A DNA stretch of 64,000 nt from Sthenelais limicola (GCA_942159475.1 OW804102.1:28278873-28342872); one strand, 5' to 3'; positions 1 to 11,126 are shown, counted from the stretch's first letter. Numbers and translations: made by a program. The notes: a model not told the origin generated them from the letters alone.

Positions 1-870
1 AATCTAGAGGGCTTAAACCATCCTAATAATATAACCCTACCCCTCCACCTCCATTTACGCTTGCACCAACACCCCCTTCCATTCCTACTCCACCAACAGT
101 CACCCAGACCTAAATCCAAATCCACATGCAGCAAAGAAAGACGCATGGAGTTATAGGTTTCTTATCGAACTACTTGTCTAATTCCTCATCCTTTAGTTCA
201 GAGAAACAACGAGAGGTGTCAGTGAAGGCGTTGTAACTGGTAGTGCGTTTGAGCTCGGGGTGAGAGCGCCGTGACAGAATTGACAAATGAACTGTCAGCA
301 ACAATATTGTTGCTAGATGTACGACCCAGACAAAGTTTCTCCCTTTTGTCTGGTTTCAGGCAGCACTGGGTGCCCCACTATTCTATTGCTTCGTCTTGCA
401 AGGCTTTATGTAACGGTGATATTTTTATGGAGATATGCCTGTCCTCATAGCCCGAGTGTGGTTACTGATCGTCATTTATGGCTCCACTTTGAGACTAAAG
501 AGGGAATAATATGATATTTGATAATGGAGCTATATACACACAGAGATCTCTTTTAATAACGATGTTCCCATTTTTTAAAGGTATCATTTAGCTCCATGTC
601 ACATGGGCATATATATACAATTCTATTTTTTTTCTTTTCTGTCTCCCTCTTACTTTTTAATTTGTTGTTGTTGTGATTTCATTTTTTTTTACTCAGTCTG
701 ACACAGGTGTCTGCTTGCCTCGAAATCTAGAAATTGGCATATAGCAAGCACAAGCTTTAGTGATTAGCAAAAATAATGCCAGAACTTGAAATCTCTCTCA
801 GTACATATTAATGTTTCTATTGTTTTAATTCGCATTTTTATTAATCTAGTAGCTAGTTTTGCATGTATAT
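1..870. other. Non-coding stretch, no gene recognised
   Basis: AT-rich sequence with short poly-T runs near 630-690. The only frame of note (317-514, plus) lacks splice-site context and protein-like composition, so I treat it as chance. No repeat family found elsewhere in the window was recognised here. Confidence 0.5.
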
Positions 871-1105
871 GGGTCAGATCATCAGCAATTGTACAATTTG
901 CCTTCACCAATCCTCTCCAATAGACCACACATTGATACAGAAATTAACTTTAAAATGGAGTTTAACAGTGCAAAGCAGATACTGTAAATCAATGCAACAC
1001 CAAATATACTCAGATATATCCGATATTTATCATTTTTCATCCTAGTTTAGCAGAATTTCCTAAATGTGTAGAGCAGCCGATTGTACATTTTCTGAGACTC
1101 TAACC
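871..1105 (+). mobile_element. MITE family A, copy 1 (family description)
   Basis: The left end reads GGGTCAGATC and continues to a GTACAATT box. The right end carries TTGTACATTTTCTGAGACTC, an imperfect inverted copy. Full members of this family are about 235 bp with terminal inverted repeats of about 28 bp (consensus GGGTCAGATCTTCAGAAAAT then GTACAATT). On the left an asymmetric segment TTCACCAATCCTCTCAAATA follows; near the right end lies TTTAGCAGAATTTACTAAAT followed by GAGCTGCC. There is no reading frame for a transposase, so it is non-autonomous. Orientation '+' in these entries means that the TTCACCAATCC arm is on the left. Flanks are AT-rich with short 2-4 bp duplications that could not be fixed across copies. 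The superfamily is unassigned. This copy is moderately diverged. Confidence 0.75.
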
Positions 1106-1447
1106 ACACAATCAATACTATAGGTGTGACAAACCCTCAACCCTTCTATACCCAATAACCAAACCTACAATACCACATACGTTATATAAGTATGTTCCCT
1201 TGTAACCTAACCTTGTTCCTATATATCTGCTACATCTTTATTTGAGTCCAATCAAAGGGAGGTGTTGGTCTCTTTCTTCATTTGTTCTGGATAAGGGGGT
1301 GGTCTCAGTTTCTATCCTGGGACCAATGTTATTTAATTATCACGACATATAGCATGAGTTACGTCTAGAATTAGATATACCGACTGTCCCCTAATACTAC
1401 CCAATGTAAGTTGATTGTGTACTTGATTTTTCAATTTACTGTTATAC

Positions 1448-1555
1448 AGGCCTTTGTCCACTAAGCCGATTCTCATGCGATTCTCACAGAATTTAGTGGA
1501 AAAGTGTCCTTTCGGCGGAAAATCGCATGAGAATCGGCTTAGTGAACTAGGCCCT
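1448..1555. mobile_element. Foldback element family F, copy 1
   Basis: Two arms of about 35 bp form an almost perfect inverted repeat: the left contains CTAAGCCGATTCTCATGCGA, the right its complement TCGCATGAGAATCGGCTTAG. A roughly 38-bp centre includes GGAAAAGTGTCC. The outer ends are AGGCC-type. A second copy at 51341-51446 has the same arms and its centre in opposite orientation, so this is a dispersed element and not a unique palindrome. It has no coding capacity. Confidence 0.75.
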
Positions 1556-2153
1556 TACCTTCAAGATTGCCTGTAGAACGTGTTATACTTTCGACTCTTA
1601 GATAACGTTACCTATATAATAAATTACCGATGTTGCAAACATGACAAAAAGGAGTCAATTATCTGGCAGTGTTGCCAGTTCGTCCGCCTGACCAAATAAA
1701 TCAGGTAAAATGGGGAGCAAAAGTCGAAATAAAAAACTATCAGCTCCACATGGGATCCAACCCTTTCCCTAGACATGAAATGATGAAAGATGCCATGATT
1801 TCTGGTCAAGGTGATTGGCCGGAGAATTGACCATTCCAACTGGCGAACTCTTGACCATTGGACTGTTGCGTGATGCATCCACCACAGTCCATCATTTTAG
1901 AGAGACGACTGGAGCAGTGTTCGCAGTGAAGAGATTTAATGGCTTACTTGCTGTTTTGTGTTACCAATTGCCGTTGGGGTAAAAAGACTCTCATTACGGG
2001 AAATGAATGGAAAAGCACTGGGTAGAGGTTCCAGTGGGACCTACCACTCGTTTTACTGCCGTCAATATCAGTAACTCTGAATCAGAGATCTACGCGGTGT
2101 TTTTATATATGCTATAGTTGATGAGAAACAGGTTGCTAGTCTTGTATATATGT
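1556..2153. other. Unassigned sequence between repeats
   Basis: Moderately AT-rich sequence. A minus-strand frame over 1624-1878 is open but has no recognisable domain or good splice acceptor. No repeat family was matched. Confidence 0.4.
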
Positions 2154-2195
2154 GGGTGAAATCGGCGGAAAATGTAGAATTCGCCTTCACCAATC
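2154..2195 (+). mobile_element. MITE family A left-end fragment fused to family B
   Basis: The family A left end (GGGTGAAATCGGCGGAAAAT, then TTCGCCTTCACCAATCC) breaks off abruptly and the sequence continues directly into the right half of a family B element. It is one of three A/B contacts in this window (2.2, 7.58 and 62.04 kb). Confidence 0.65.
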
Positions 2196-2275
2196 CAGAT
2201 TTCATACTGTACCATTACTCCCATGATTCCATGTGAATCAAGATTCAAAATGGAGGCTATGCAAATCCCCTATTG
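2196..2275 (+). mobile_element. MITE family B right-end fragment
   Basis: The fragment runs from an ACTGTACCATTA box to the terminus GCAAATCCCCTATT and includes AAGATTCAAAATGG and GGCTATGCAAATCCCC. It matches the right ends of the copies at 7580-7869, 40510-40717 and 61748-62044. Confidence 0.7.
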
Positions 2276-2616
2276 TTGTAGTACATTCTAGTAACACTGT
2301 CTCAAACAGTGGAATGCGGTAGGATAACACACAGTGGTAACTCCTCAGCAGTTTGCCTGAAACAAATAGTTAATTAATTCTAATAATGACAAGATATATT
2401 TGTTTTATTAATAACATATCGACTTTTGTATTTACCTCCAGCTATCAAGCCTTTGATAAATGATGTTATTATTAATGTTGGCTATGTATGTGTATTTTAG
2501 CTATTAATGGAGAACAGCATTTCAGGTATCCAAAACATATCAATCGATCATAGATATTTCATAATTGTATCAACTGTTATCAACTTTAGAACATAACATT
2601 TTCATGATTATACGTC

Positions 2617-2832
2617 TAGGTGACATGTGTACATGAAAACTGATTAGTTACTTAATACATATTACTGTTTACTGTGAACGTAGTTTAGTTTAGTCAAAGG
2701 TAGATCTGTAACTAAGAAAAAGTTAACAAGAAAGGCATGATCGCTAAGACCTCTTTTGAGATGACCACAACCTGTTTTTTGAAACATTCTTATCGCAAAT
2801 AAATAATTATCTTATCTTATCGTATCTTAAGA
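2617..2832 (+). mobile_element. LINE-like 3' end with (TTATC)n tail, copy 1
   Basis: The segment contains GCATGATCGCTAAGACCTC, TTGAGATGACCACAACCTG and GAAACATTCTTATCGCAAATA, and then ends in ATCTTATCTTATCGTATCTT. The same order of blocks and the same tail occur at 54615-54807. A conserved 3' UTR with an AAATAAA-type box followed by a short microsatellite is typical of 5'-truncated non-LTR retrotransposon insertions. No reverse-transcriptase frame is left, so the clade is unknown. Confidence 0.6.
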
Positions 2833-3617
2833 ATGTACCTTATCCTATACGTGATAATCTAGAGCTTCATCTCCCCGGCTGGTAGTGAAAACAACACCAT
2901 TAAATACCAAACCCATCCTCCATCCATACGCACTAAACCCAGTGGGTATATCTTACAATTTATAAACCACCCTGGGTAAAAAAAAAGGATCTGTGGAGCC
3001 AGGAAAGACGTCTCTCTCTCTCTCTTAAGTTTTTCCTGCATAAACAACCTCAGCTATAATCGAGAAGAAGATATGAAGCATAAAAATAGCATAGGGAATG
3101 AGTTAGTGATGAAAGTAGGGCGGGGAGTCGAGTCACTCGACCCCTATATATAGACCTATAGCGGGATTTACTGGTCGTAACACTTGTTATTAATGGACCG
3201 CACTTTGTTCCCACCTACTTGTGTGTGGGAAAGCTTAGCTCTGAGAATATTATGCCTTCTAAATCTTGGCTCCATGCCAACACGTATTAAGCTCGGCAGG
3301 CTTTCGCAATACATCCCGCAATACTAATTAGCTGAAAGTTTTAATAACGAATGTTTTAGATTTGGTTGCTGGTTGCTAGGGTATCGGTTTTTACGATGGG
3401 TGCTCTGACTAAAAGGATTTTTAGATTAATGTTGATGGAAAAACTTGGAGTTTTATTTCAGGCTTGTTAACTTTTATTTTAGGTTATTTAGATATTATGG
3501 CGTATTGCAGATGGTTCATAATGCCGGCAGATGGTTTAAATCTTATCCAACTTATTAATTTCGAATGTCTCCCCAGTAATCATTATTTAGTGCCACCTGG
3601 ATTACCAGGAAAACCTT
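2833..3617. other. Unassigned AT-rich sequence
   Basis: A short (TC)n run lies near 3010-3025. The frame at 2859-3047 (minus) reads low-complexity sequence. No gene or repeat family was recognised. Confidence 0.4.
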
Positions 3618-4003
3618 TGTGATGTGTTTCAGGGAAATGAGTCACAAGTCGCAAACTCAATAAGTGTTTTTCCACAAGATCTCTATGTGAGAAGGTTTTC
3701 ATTTTTGGGGTGCTTAGCCCTGTTTGTTGTACGAAGACATCTACTGAATTTCAAGACAGTGTATTGAATATATCGATGCATTTCTAGGGTCATACTGTAG
3801 CTTATATTTAGCTACTTTACTAGTAATTGTCCACCCAGAAACTTTGTTCTTTTCAAAAATAAAAATATCAAACGTAAAATATAGATGCACTTAGTAGATG
3901 TCTTCATGTTTTACTATCATTGGAATCGGCTTGATGTCATCTTACCAAATGAAATGATATCTCAAAATCCATCTTTTGAGACTTGTGACTCATTACGGAG
4001 ACA
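3618..4003. mobile_element. MITE family C, copy 1 (family description)
   Basis: The left TIR is GATGTGTTTCAGGGAAATGA then GTCACAAGTCGCAAA; the right end carries the inverted form, here TTGAGACTTGTGACTCATTA. Best-preserved copies begin ATGTGATGTGTTTCAGG and end with AACACATCACAT. The interior contains conserved blocks such as TTTCAAGACAGTGTATTGAA, TAGTAATTGTCCACCCAGAA, TTGGAATCGGCTTGATCTCA and ATGATATCTCAAAATCC. Length varies from about 300 to 470 bp. There is no transposase frame. The TIR contains TGAGTCA, a perfect AP-1-type site, in most copies. Confidence 0.75.
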
Positions 4004-4344
4004 TGCGCAGACAACGTGCGCATTCAAGGTCAGTCCCCTTTTATGCTGCTTTAATATGCGATGAGTACCAAGTAATAGTACTGGTAAACAGAACGGAAGT
4101 TATAGTGTCAAAAGTGTAAGTAGTATAAGGAAATGAGCGGTTGCCTATGGCATCACATATTCATGAACTGCTTCCCAAGTCATATTTATTCAATTTTTTT
4201 GCGCTGGGTTTATGTTTCTGGTTTTACTCTAATCCAGGGTGTTGATTTCTGTCCATCGTCATTCCATCTGAACATTCCTCGATGAATTCCAATACACATA
4301 CGGAATTCCCAGTCGAGCCACCCGCTTTAAAGATCCCTGATCAT

Positions 4345-4568
4345 GGGTTGGATCATCAGAACATGTACAATTGGCAGTTGTACACAGAAGTAAATTCTGT
4401 TAAATCAGTCTGAAATAACGATACTGGCAATATATGAGTATATTTGGTATTGCCATGACTCATAATATAACATGTTGCTGTGTATTTTGAACATCATTTT
4501 GGTAATAGATTTAGGATATTTGATAGGATTGGTGAAGGCGAATTGTACATTTTCTGGCAATTTCACCC
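4345..4568 (-). mobile_element. MITE family A, copy (reverse)
   Basis: It starts GGGTTGGATCATCAGAACAT and ends with TTGTACATTTTCTGGCAATT then TCACCC. The interior shows GAGGATTGGTGAAGGCGAAT-type sequence near the right side, so it lies in reverse. CAT/ATG flanks lie on the two sides. Confidence 0.8.
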
Positions 4569-5367
4569 ATGAAGGTTTACTCATGACATAAACACAACCT
4601 GCAACTTTCCTGCTAGTGACTCATACGTGCTGCCCAGATAGGCACTTAACCCAACTTCGTAGACACACCATGGAAAAATGCCATTTGACACACTCAAGAG
4701 AATCGAGCTTTGCAACAGTCTTGTAAGACCCTTGTCGATTACGACACTTGACGACACCCTAGAGCCGACTTTCTGCACCTGAGCCCATGTTCGGCAGCGT
4801 GGCGGTTGTGTTGGCTAAATGGATGGTTGGTGATTAATGCGTTGACAAGGGAGGCCCTATGCTCCAGCACAAGTCTTTGATGGGATTATCCGACTGAAAA
4901 CGTATGGAATAGTATGGCGATAAATTCCCATTTAACGAGTACGTTGTCATAGGGAAAGGATAAAGGGATGAAGTCCATAGGTTGGCGTAGATATTTCATT
5001 CACACCCTCCAGATATCCGGCTGTTGGTACTTGATTGCTAGGCACCCCCGCATACTGATGAATTCAGTCAAAGTAAAGAAAAGGAAGATATACTTTATAA
5101 CGAAAGTTAGAAGTATCATAGAATTATACCCTGTGGCTGTTGATCAAGCTGACAGGGATTAGTTGGAGATTCCATTCTTCCGTGACTATTGGCAAAGATT
5201 CTCTTGATAACTTGTAGTTAAAAGTGTCTAGCTTTGCATCTTGGAGGTACCAGATCACAATTTTGATCCTTATCATTTCCACTTTCATAAATTACGAGCT
5301 TAGTCAGCAAAATTATACCATACAACCACATGGTATCAATTGTGTGTGTGAGTACACCAATATATGG
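4569..5367. other. Unassigned sequence; weak minus-strand frame 4581-4778
   Basis: A minus-strand frame that abuts the preceding MITE stays open for about 65 codons and is slightly GC-richer than its surroundings. I found no convincing ATG, splice pair or known motif, so I do not call a gene. The rest holds nothing recognisable. Confidence 0.35.
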
Positions 5368-5750
5368 GATATTTTCAGGAAAATAAGTCACAAGTCGCAA
5401 AAATAGTATTTTTTAAAATGATTTTTCAACAAAATCTCTGTGTTAGAATGTTCTAATCTTTAATGGCTTTAGCGCTGTAATCCATGTAAATACACGTACC
5501 AAATTTCAAGAGAGTGTATCAAATATATGCGTGCGTTTCGAAGGTCGTCCTATGGAGTACATTTAATTTACTTCACTAGTAATAGCCCAGCCAGACATAT
5601 TGCAAACTTTTTTTCAAACATAAATATATCAAATATAAAATATAGAAACACTTCTCACATGTCCTTATTGAAATCCGCATTATTTCATCTTCTCAAATAT
5701 AATGATATCTCAAAATGTATTTTGTGCGACTTGTGACTCATTTCTTACAT
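5368..5750. mobile_element. MITE family C, copy 2
   Basis: It runs from TTTTCAGGAAAATAAGTCAC to GCGACTTGTGACTCATTTCT. The left TIR has AAGTCA in place of the usual GAGTCA. Short ORFs reported here are internal to the element. Confidence 0.75.
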
Positions 5751-6137
5751 AAATATGTATCTACCAAAGTGCCAATATTTATAGTATGTTAGACCAAGCA
5801 ATTTCTCGGTCATATCTTCATGGTAAGCCAACGATTATGAATTCAATCGAGATATAACACAATGCGAAATAAACCTCAATGGCTTACTATCCGTGCATCA
5901 GACACAGACAACAATTTAATTTCATGACATAAATTTCTTATTTTGAGGTTGAGATATTAGCTCATTCATAAGCCAAGCCATGAAGTTGAGAAAGTTCTTT
6001 AAAACTTCCATTCAAATTAGTTCCAGTTCCATTCCAGTTGTTTTGGAGATGCTTGGAAAATATTATCAAAATATTTTCTGCTCATATCATACTGTATTTC
6101 TCCCACTGTTCCAATAGGGAGGTTCAGCAACTCTAAC

Positions 6138-6309
6138 CTGTACGTAAACGTATCCGTATCTCTGATATACAAACGTACGTTAAAAGGTAGAAACAATTTC
6201 AGCAAAACGTAACGTAACATATGAAGCAAAATATTCATCTCACAATTTATTTTTCATTCATAGACATGAGACGTAATTCACAAAACAGATACGGATACGG
6301 TAACGTAAT
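6138..6309. mobile_element. Imperfect foldback element with CGTATCCGTATC arms
   Basis: The left arm ACGTAAACGTATCCGTATCT is complemented on the right by AACAGATACGGATACGGTAA, giving arms of about 25 bp and a span of about 170 bp. No second copy was found in this window, and no coding capacity is visible. Confidence 0.5.
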
Positions 6310-6840
6310 TGAAACTTGCGAAACCACCCTATTGTGTGTACCTGTAACACTATCCACTGCAGCACTTGGCGGAGACATGGTAACGGTTATCCTCCATGTA
6401 CTCAGCTGAAGTCCTTACAACAGTAGAAATCCATCAAGTCAGGGCAAGATCGAGATTATGAAATACTTCCCAGTCGAAAAAAAATCTATTTCAATGGAAA
6501 TTGTCTTCCGTAAAACTTTGGACCTAAAAGCGAGGAAGAGTTGGAGTTCTGCCGTGAGGAAGGGATCATAATCCCAGATCTGAATGCAGGCTGTTGTTAC
6601 ATTAAGCTAATTAATGCGATAGAACATTGGGCTAAATTTAGTGACAATTCGTTGTATGTCATGAGACCCATTCATGTTTGTTCATACTGATACAATCCTT
6701 TCCGTTCCTTTCCACGGGTCCTGTTTATTTATCACACGCAAACGTACACTTCCATCTGACTGTTTCTAGTATTACATTGGACAGAGGTCAAATAAAATGT
6801 ATTAATGGAAAATTGCCATCATTATTGATTACACCCATAT
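6310..6840. other. Unassigned sequence
   Basis: I see no gene, tandem repeat or family member in this interval. Confidence 0.4.
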
Positions 6841-7073
6841 GAGTGGAATCGCCAGAAGATGGTGAACAACTTGCCTTCACCTCTCACACAATCCAAATTT
6901 AAGACAAAATGAGGTTTGTAATATAATACAGTTCAACTTAACCGAAAAGATTGGCTGAATCAAGGCAATATACATTTTATTCAGATAAAGTATTGACCAT
7001 TTGTACTGTCTAATTTAGCGGAATTTACTACATGTGTTGATCTGCCAATTGTAAATTTTCTGAAGATCTGAAC
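6841..7073 (+). mobile_element. MITE family A, copy
   Basis: It starts with GGAATCGCCAGAAGATGG and ends with TTGTAAATTTTCTGAAGATC then TGAACC, with CATAT on both sides. Together with the copy at 7354-7579 it brackets a 280-bp segment that carries a candidate exon. Confidence 0.75.
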
Positions 7074-7167
7074 CATATGATAGATGGGACTCCTGGAAAA
7101 TATTACTGCCAAATGTGTATTGGTCTTGGAGGTCAGGAATGGTGTGTCCCTTGTGTTTCCCTCCTAG

Positions 7168-7324
7168 ATCTGATGCATGGAACCACAGCCTCAACTATTG
7201 TGACACTCCAACCCAGGATGGTTTACTGGGTTCACCCCTGGAACATAAGGGTGTTTCCCTGTCATCTAGCAATGTTGCTGGAACTGATGGAGAAGGTTCT
7301 GTCACGTTTGGGAGATACTTATGA
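7168..7324 (+). CDS. Candidate terminal exon, function unknown
   Basis: A strong acceptor (TTGTGTTTCCCTCCTAG, ending at 7167) is followed by 52 open codons to a TGA at 7322-7324, entering at the third position of a codon. The peptide begins SDAWNHSLNYCDTPTQDGLL and ends GTDGEGSVTFGRYL; it is rich in Ser/Gly/Thr and has no hydrophobic segment. The segment is GC-richer than its flanks and sits between two family A MITEs. I do not recognise the protein. An overlapping frame (7077-7346) is also open, so chance cannot be excluded. Transcript evidence is missing. Confidence 0.3.
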
Positions 7325-7353
7325 AGACCTTATAGAGCCGTTATAAAGCATTT

Positions 7354-7579
7354 GGGTGAATTCGTCGGAAAATGTACTCTTCGCTTGTATCAAATAATCA
7401 CAAATAACCCAAATTTAAGATGAAAACTCTCCTTAAAATACAGCTCAACCGGACCAAAAAGAGCTATTCGGTCACCGTTATACAAATTATACTCAGACAT
7501 GCCTAGTATTTACTATTTTTCAACCTAATTTAGCAAGATTTACTAAATGTGTAAAGCGGACAATTGTAAATTGTGAATT
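7354..7579 (+). mobile_element. MITE family A, copy joined to family B
   Basis: It runs from GGGTGAATTCGTCGGAAAAT to a damaged right end (GACAATTGTAAATTGTGAAT). The final GAAATCTGAC passes straight into a family B copy, whose interior also contains GAAATCTGACATAC; the boundary could be one to ten bases off. Confidence 0.7.
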
Positions 7580-7869
7580 CCGTTGAAATCTGACATACAC
7601 ATATCTGGCAAGGTTTTAACGACAATTGCAATAATGTTTTCACCAATATCATAGCTTGTATAAATGATCTATGAAAACCAAATGTATGATGAGAAAGATG
7701 GAGTCTTGTGTCATAGAATCTTGTAAGATACATGGATATTGATATTAGAGCATTGATAAAAAGCCAATGCTGAACATGGCATATTTTCTCTAGATTTTAG
7801 ACAGTACCATTAGTTCCATAATTCCATGCAAATTAACATTCAAAATTGCGGCTGTGCAACTCCCCTGTT
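7580..7869 (+). mobile_element. MITE family B, 5'-truncated copy
   Basis: Blocks in order: TGACATACACATATCTGGCA, CACCAATATCATAGCTTGTA, TAAATGATCTATGAAAACCA, TGCTGAACATGGCATATTTT, ACAGTACCATTAGTTCCATA, then the terminus GTGCAACTCCCCTGTT. The left AATAGGGG end is missing. Confidence 0.75.
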
Positions 7870-8317
7870 GCTTCAAAATAACAAAAGAACCACTCGAGAA
7901 ACTATGCATAAACAAAGTAAATAGAATAAACAAATGACATTGCCCCGACCTTTCACTGACCTACCAAACATGGCTGCGTCTCCTCATTACGATTCGCATC
8001 ACGTGGTATGCCCGTGGGAAAACAATCATGGGTCACTCCCACGGTAGGTTAAGTACCATTGTTAGTAGACCGCGTTTATTCATGAGCTCTCTCACATGGA
8101 AAAGTACTTAATGTAAAATACTAAAATAGGCCTGAGTGTAGGCTACACATGAATGCATGAACGGGGGCGGGGTGGAGGGTACCATCGGGTCACGTGTATT
8201 GTGTATATTTCACCATTGTCACTTTCAGGATGGACTTCTTGGCTGAGGTTCAAAGGTACTCTTGTAAGGATTAATGCCTCACATTTCTAGCATGCTGGTG
8301 CACTGATGGTATATAAT
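7870..8317. other. Unassigned sequence with a few regulatory-type motifs
   Basis: A CACGTG E-box lies near 8193 (GGGTCACGTGTATTG). No gene was recognised. Confidence 0.35.
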
Positions 8318-8475
8318 GGGTCAAATCTTCTGAAAATGTACAATTCACCTTCATCAATCCTCTAAAGTAACCCATATTAAGATCAAAATGCCTATGTCAA
8401 AATGCAGTTTTACATAGCGAAACAGATACATTAAACCAACATGATACCAAATATACTCAGATATATAAAAATAAC
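8318..8475 (+). mobile_element. MITE family A, 3'-truncated copy
   Basis: The left end is intact (GGGTCAAATCTTCTGAAAAT). The element breaks after the CCAAATATACTCAGATATA block, so about 80 bp of the right end is missing. Confidence 0.7.
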
Positions 8476-8812
8476 CAACATCAAGTCAAAGTTAAAGAAT
8501 ATAAAATTGAGTTCCCAATAAAGGGCATTTATATCATTGACATGTTCAAGTTCAGAAAGAGGTTATTTCTTTTGAATTTTGAGGAAGAAAATGTATCCTG
8601 TTTGTTACCTTGATCGTTCACAACTTAAAAGAGAATACATTGCGAATACAATTCTTTTAGAGGAAACTTTTATAACAGTACATCACCAGCCACTCGCCTC
8701 GTAAATCTGGGCATACCCTAGCATGCTGTTAGTAACATTGTGTACACACAATATTACTTTTTGCATCTTTATCTACAATGTAGGCTACATAATATGCATG
8801 GGAATACCTAGA

Positions 8813-8995
8813 TATAAATGTTTGTAACTTGCAACTATCCAATACACATGGAATATATGGGTGGATAAACAGAGTATATTCTAGTAAACATGAACCACGT
8901 TTGGGAGTTTCAATATATCCCACATTTAGATACCAACCACACAGATCTACATTAACGAAAGAACCCCATGCAAGAAAGCCACCCAAGTGACAGAG
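8813..8995. repeat. Near-identical 180-bp duplication, copy 1
   Basis: TATAAATGTTTGTAACTTGC through GCCACCCAAGT is repeated at 11127-11309 with only a few substitutions, in direct orientation. It contains neither of the MITE termini. The high identity suggests a recent event compared with the diverged MITEs around it. Confidence 0.8.
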
Positions 8996-9255
8996 AATAT
9001 TCCATGAAAATGTAATGGTTTTTAAAGCCTTTGTCAACGAAGCTAAAATGCATCTTAGGATTCTGGAGTATAATAATGTTGCTCAAGGTAAAGGGAAGAA
9101 GAACACAAATCTCTGGAATCAACTCATATGTGAACTGGAGGAATAACAGGTGTAAAATCGCAGAGACAGAAGGTATATGATGTAACACTTGATGAATTAT
9201 GATTGTGAGTTAATATCTCCATAATAATTGTGAGCTTCGTATGAAACCTGTTAGT

Positions 9256-9600
9256 TCAGGAGGGATGTGATGAAAGAGAAAAACCGAAAATACAAAAAAA
9301 ATATAAAATAAAGAGGGAAACGATAATTGAACGTTGATTAGAATTGTACACTATCCCGCCCGCCGTATCCGCGCAATACGAAATTGGATACGAATTTCTT
9401 GTCCCCACTTTTGATACGATTTTTTTCGTCACAGCGTTTTTCGTACCCACGACGGGTAAATCATAACCTGGGAAAGCTAAAGGATTAGGAAGACCCCTAC
9501 GGCCGGCCAGTGCCAGACAAGCTGGCGTGACCATTAGTGCATGACGGCCACTAGTGTAGAACCACTGATGCCAAACAGAGAAAAAAACCTACCCATGCTT
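9256..9600 (-). mobile_element. Possible body of a tRNA-derived SINE
   Basis: This GC-richer stretch (including GGCCGGCCAGTGCCAGAC and several ATACGAA/TTCGTAT words) lies immediately downstream, on the minus strand, of a tRNA-like head at 9601-9660. The minus frame 9256-9534 is open but has no recognisable domain. The extent of the element is not defined because no second copy is present to align with. Confidence 0.3.
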
Positions 9601-9660
9601 GGGTTCGATCTAGCAACCTTAGGATTCACAAGCGAGGTTGAACACCACTACACCACCGAA
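9601..9660 (-). repeat. tRNA-like head of a SINE
   Basis: On the minus strand the sequence starts CGGTGGTGTAGTGGTGTTCA, which fits a Pol III A box (TGGTGTAGTGG). It continues through CTCGCTTGTGAATCC, which resembles an anticodon arm, to a B-box-like AGATCGAACCC. The spacing is that of a tRNA-derived promoter. The acceptor arms do not pair, so it is not an intact tRNA gene. This arrangement is characteristic of tRNA-derived SINEs. Confidence 0.5.
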
Positions 9661-10859
9661 TATGTTGAAGACGGATTTCATAAATGATGCATATGGGCAC
9701 TTCTCATGAAACGTTGACAGAGTTCCTAGACCTGTATTTCATGATAATGAGTGATTTCAGAAAAAAAATAGCTTGGTATCCAACTGGTTCCTATTTCACC
9801 CAATGCTAGATGCATATGGGCACTGTATGTAGGCAAAAACAGAGAGAATTTATATTTGTTTGGCTTTGATAGGAACGAATTTTCAATGCATTTGTTTTGT
9901 ATAACTGAACAGAGATGGGTTACTGCATTTTGTGTAGAAGGAGCGTCATCCCGGGAACGCATTTCAACAGCTCATAAACAAGGCACAAATTGCATTTGAG
10001 GATCAATATTTTAGAAGAATATATCAGGAACATATGTGATTCGAATATGCTATTAGCTTTTATTCTTTTGATGGAAAAAATATATAATGAAGCCTTATTC
10101 AATCTGAGGCCGTCATCCCGCATCCCGCATCATCCCGCGTCACGTTGCGTACATTTGTGCGTAATTTCTACGCTCACTGGTGCCAAAAATAATGGAGATA
10201 AGTATAGGAAAGTATACATTTCCTGAAAGAGGAATATTTTCTCTTTGTAATCAAACAAAAATAAAAGAGATGCCATGATTTGTATAGACACTGCGAACGA
10301 CGGAATTAAGGAAGGGATGATTTCGGTCAATTGTACATCCTAGAAAATGAAACCAATCTATATTATATGTGGTCGATTCCAGGAGTTTAAATAGGGGTAA
10401 AATAGGTTGTCGGCAACACATTTATTTGTTGCCAACAATTGCAAAATATCTAACTTGATTATTGTTTATTGTTTATTATATTTTGTTTCCAAATGTAAAT
10501 AGGGCCCTTGTCGACGTTTCATGAAAAGTGCCCATGCTTCAATATTCAGAATAACTTTCTTATTCTTTCCCTAAATAGAGCACACTTCTATGGAAAGTTA
10601 GAATGAATAAAACTGAAAACAATACAGTTGTTGGTCAGAATTATCAGATGTTTTATACCACAGTTGACACATTAATCTACATTAAAGCCACTTCTGTTTT
10701 TCACACCCCCACAAGTATGAGTGAGCGAAAAGGGGCATTAACAAGTGTTAAAACTTAAATGTGTGACATTGCCGCTTTATTATGATAGTGTATTCACAGA
10801 AGCCAATGTTGGCAAACAGAAATAGTACATTTCTGCACCTATGTAGTTCTCAAAACTCA
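9661..10859. other. Unassigned AT-rich sequence
   Basis: Short frames on both strands (for example 9990-10226 and 10130-10330) overlap one another and show no domain or splice context. CATCCCG is repeated three times around 10112-10138. Nothing else was recognised. Confidence 0.4.
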
Positions 10860-10932
10860 ATACGAAAAACGGAGCGCGAATACGGAGCATATCATATTTC
10901 GTCTCCGTGATTCAAATGACCGTTTTTCGTAT
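10860..10932. repeat. Inverted repeat ATACGAAAAACGG
   Basis: ATACGAAAAACGG at the left is perfectly complemented by CCGTTTTTCGTAT at the right, 13 bp arms with a 47-bp centre. It opens a GC-richer block that runs to an AATAAA and poly-A at 11091-11119. Confidence 0.6.
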
Positions 10933-11119
10933 CAGAAGTTCAGGCAATTTCGTCACCACTGTTCACCAGTAGCGTTCGCGGTGCTCTGTACACAAAAATC
11001 GTCTCACTGAAGACGAAAAAACTTGCCGCTCCGTATCGCCCGGGTACGGCGCGCAGGAGAGTGTATGAGCCTAGTCGGCAGGATATGTTGAATAAAACCT
11101 TTTAAAAAAAAAAAAAAAA
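10933..11119 (+). mobile_element. Possible retroposed segment ending in AATAAA and poly-A
   Basis: GC-richer sequence ends with TTGAATAAAACCTTTT followed by about 16 A. A polyadenylation signal about 10 bp before a genomic A-tract is what a reverse-transcribed Pol II or LINE-mobilised RNA leaves behind. The left boundary and any target duplication were not found. It directly precedes copy 2 of the 180-bp duplication. Confidence 0.35.
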
Positions 11120-11126
11120 GAAAGAA

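Noticed and set aside
4581..4778. Minus-strand 65-codon frame next to a MITE
   Set aside because: No ATG at the start, no good acceptor, no recognised domain; kept only as a note.
5056..5085. Second hammerhead-like CTGATGA motif
   Set aside because: No GAAA box or stem II at the right distance.
9601..9660. Intact tRNA gene
   Set aside because: A- and B-box-like words are present on the minus strand, but the acceptor and T arms do not fold properly, so only a SINE head is called.
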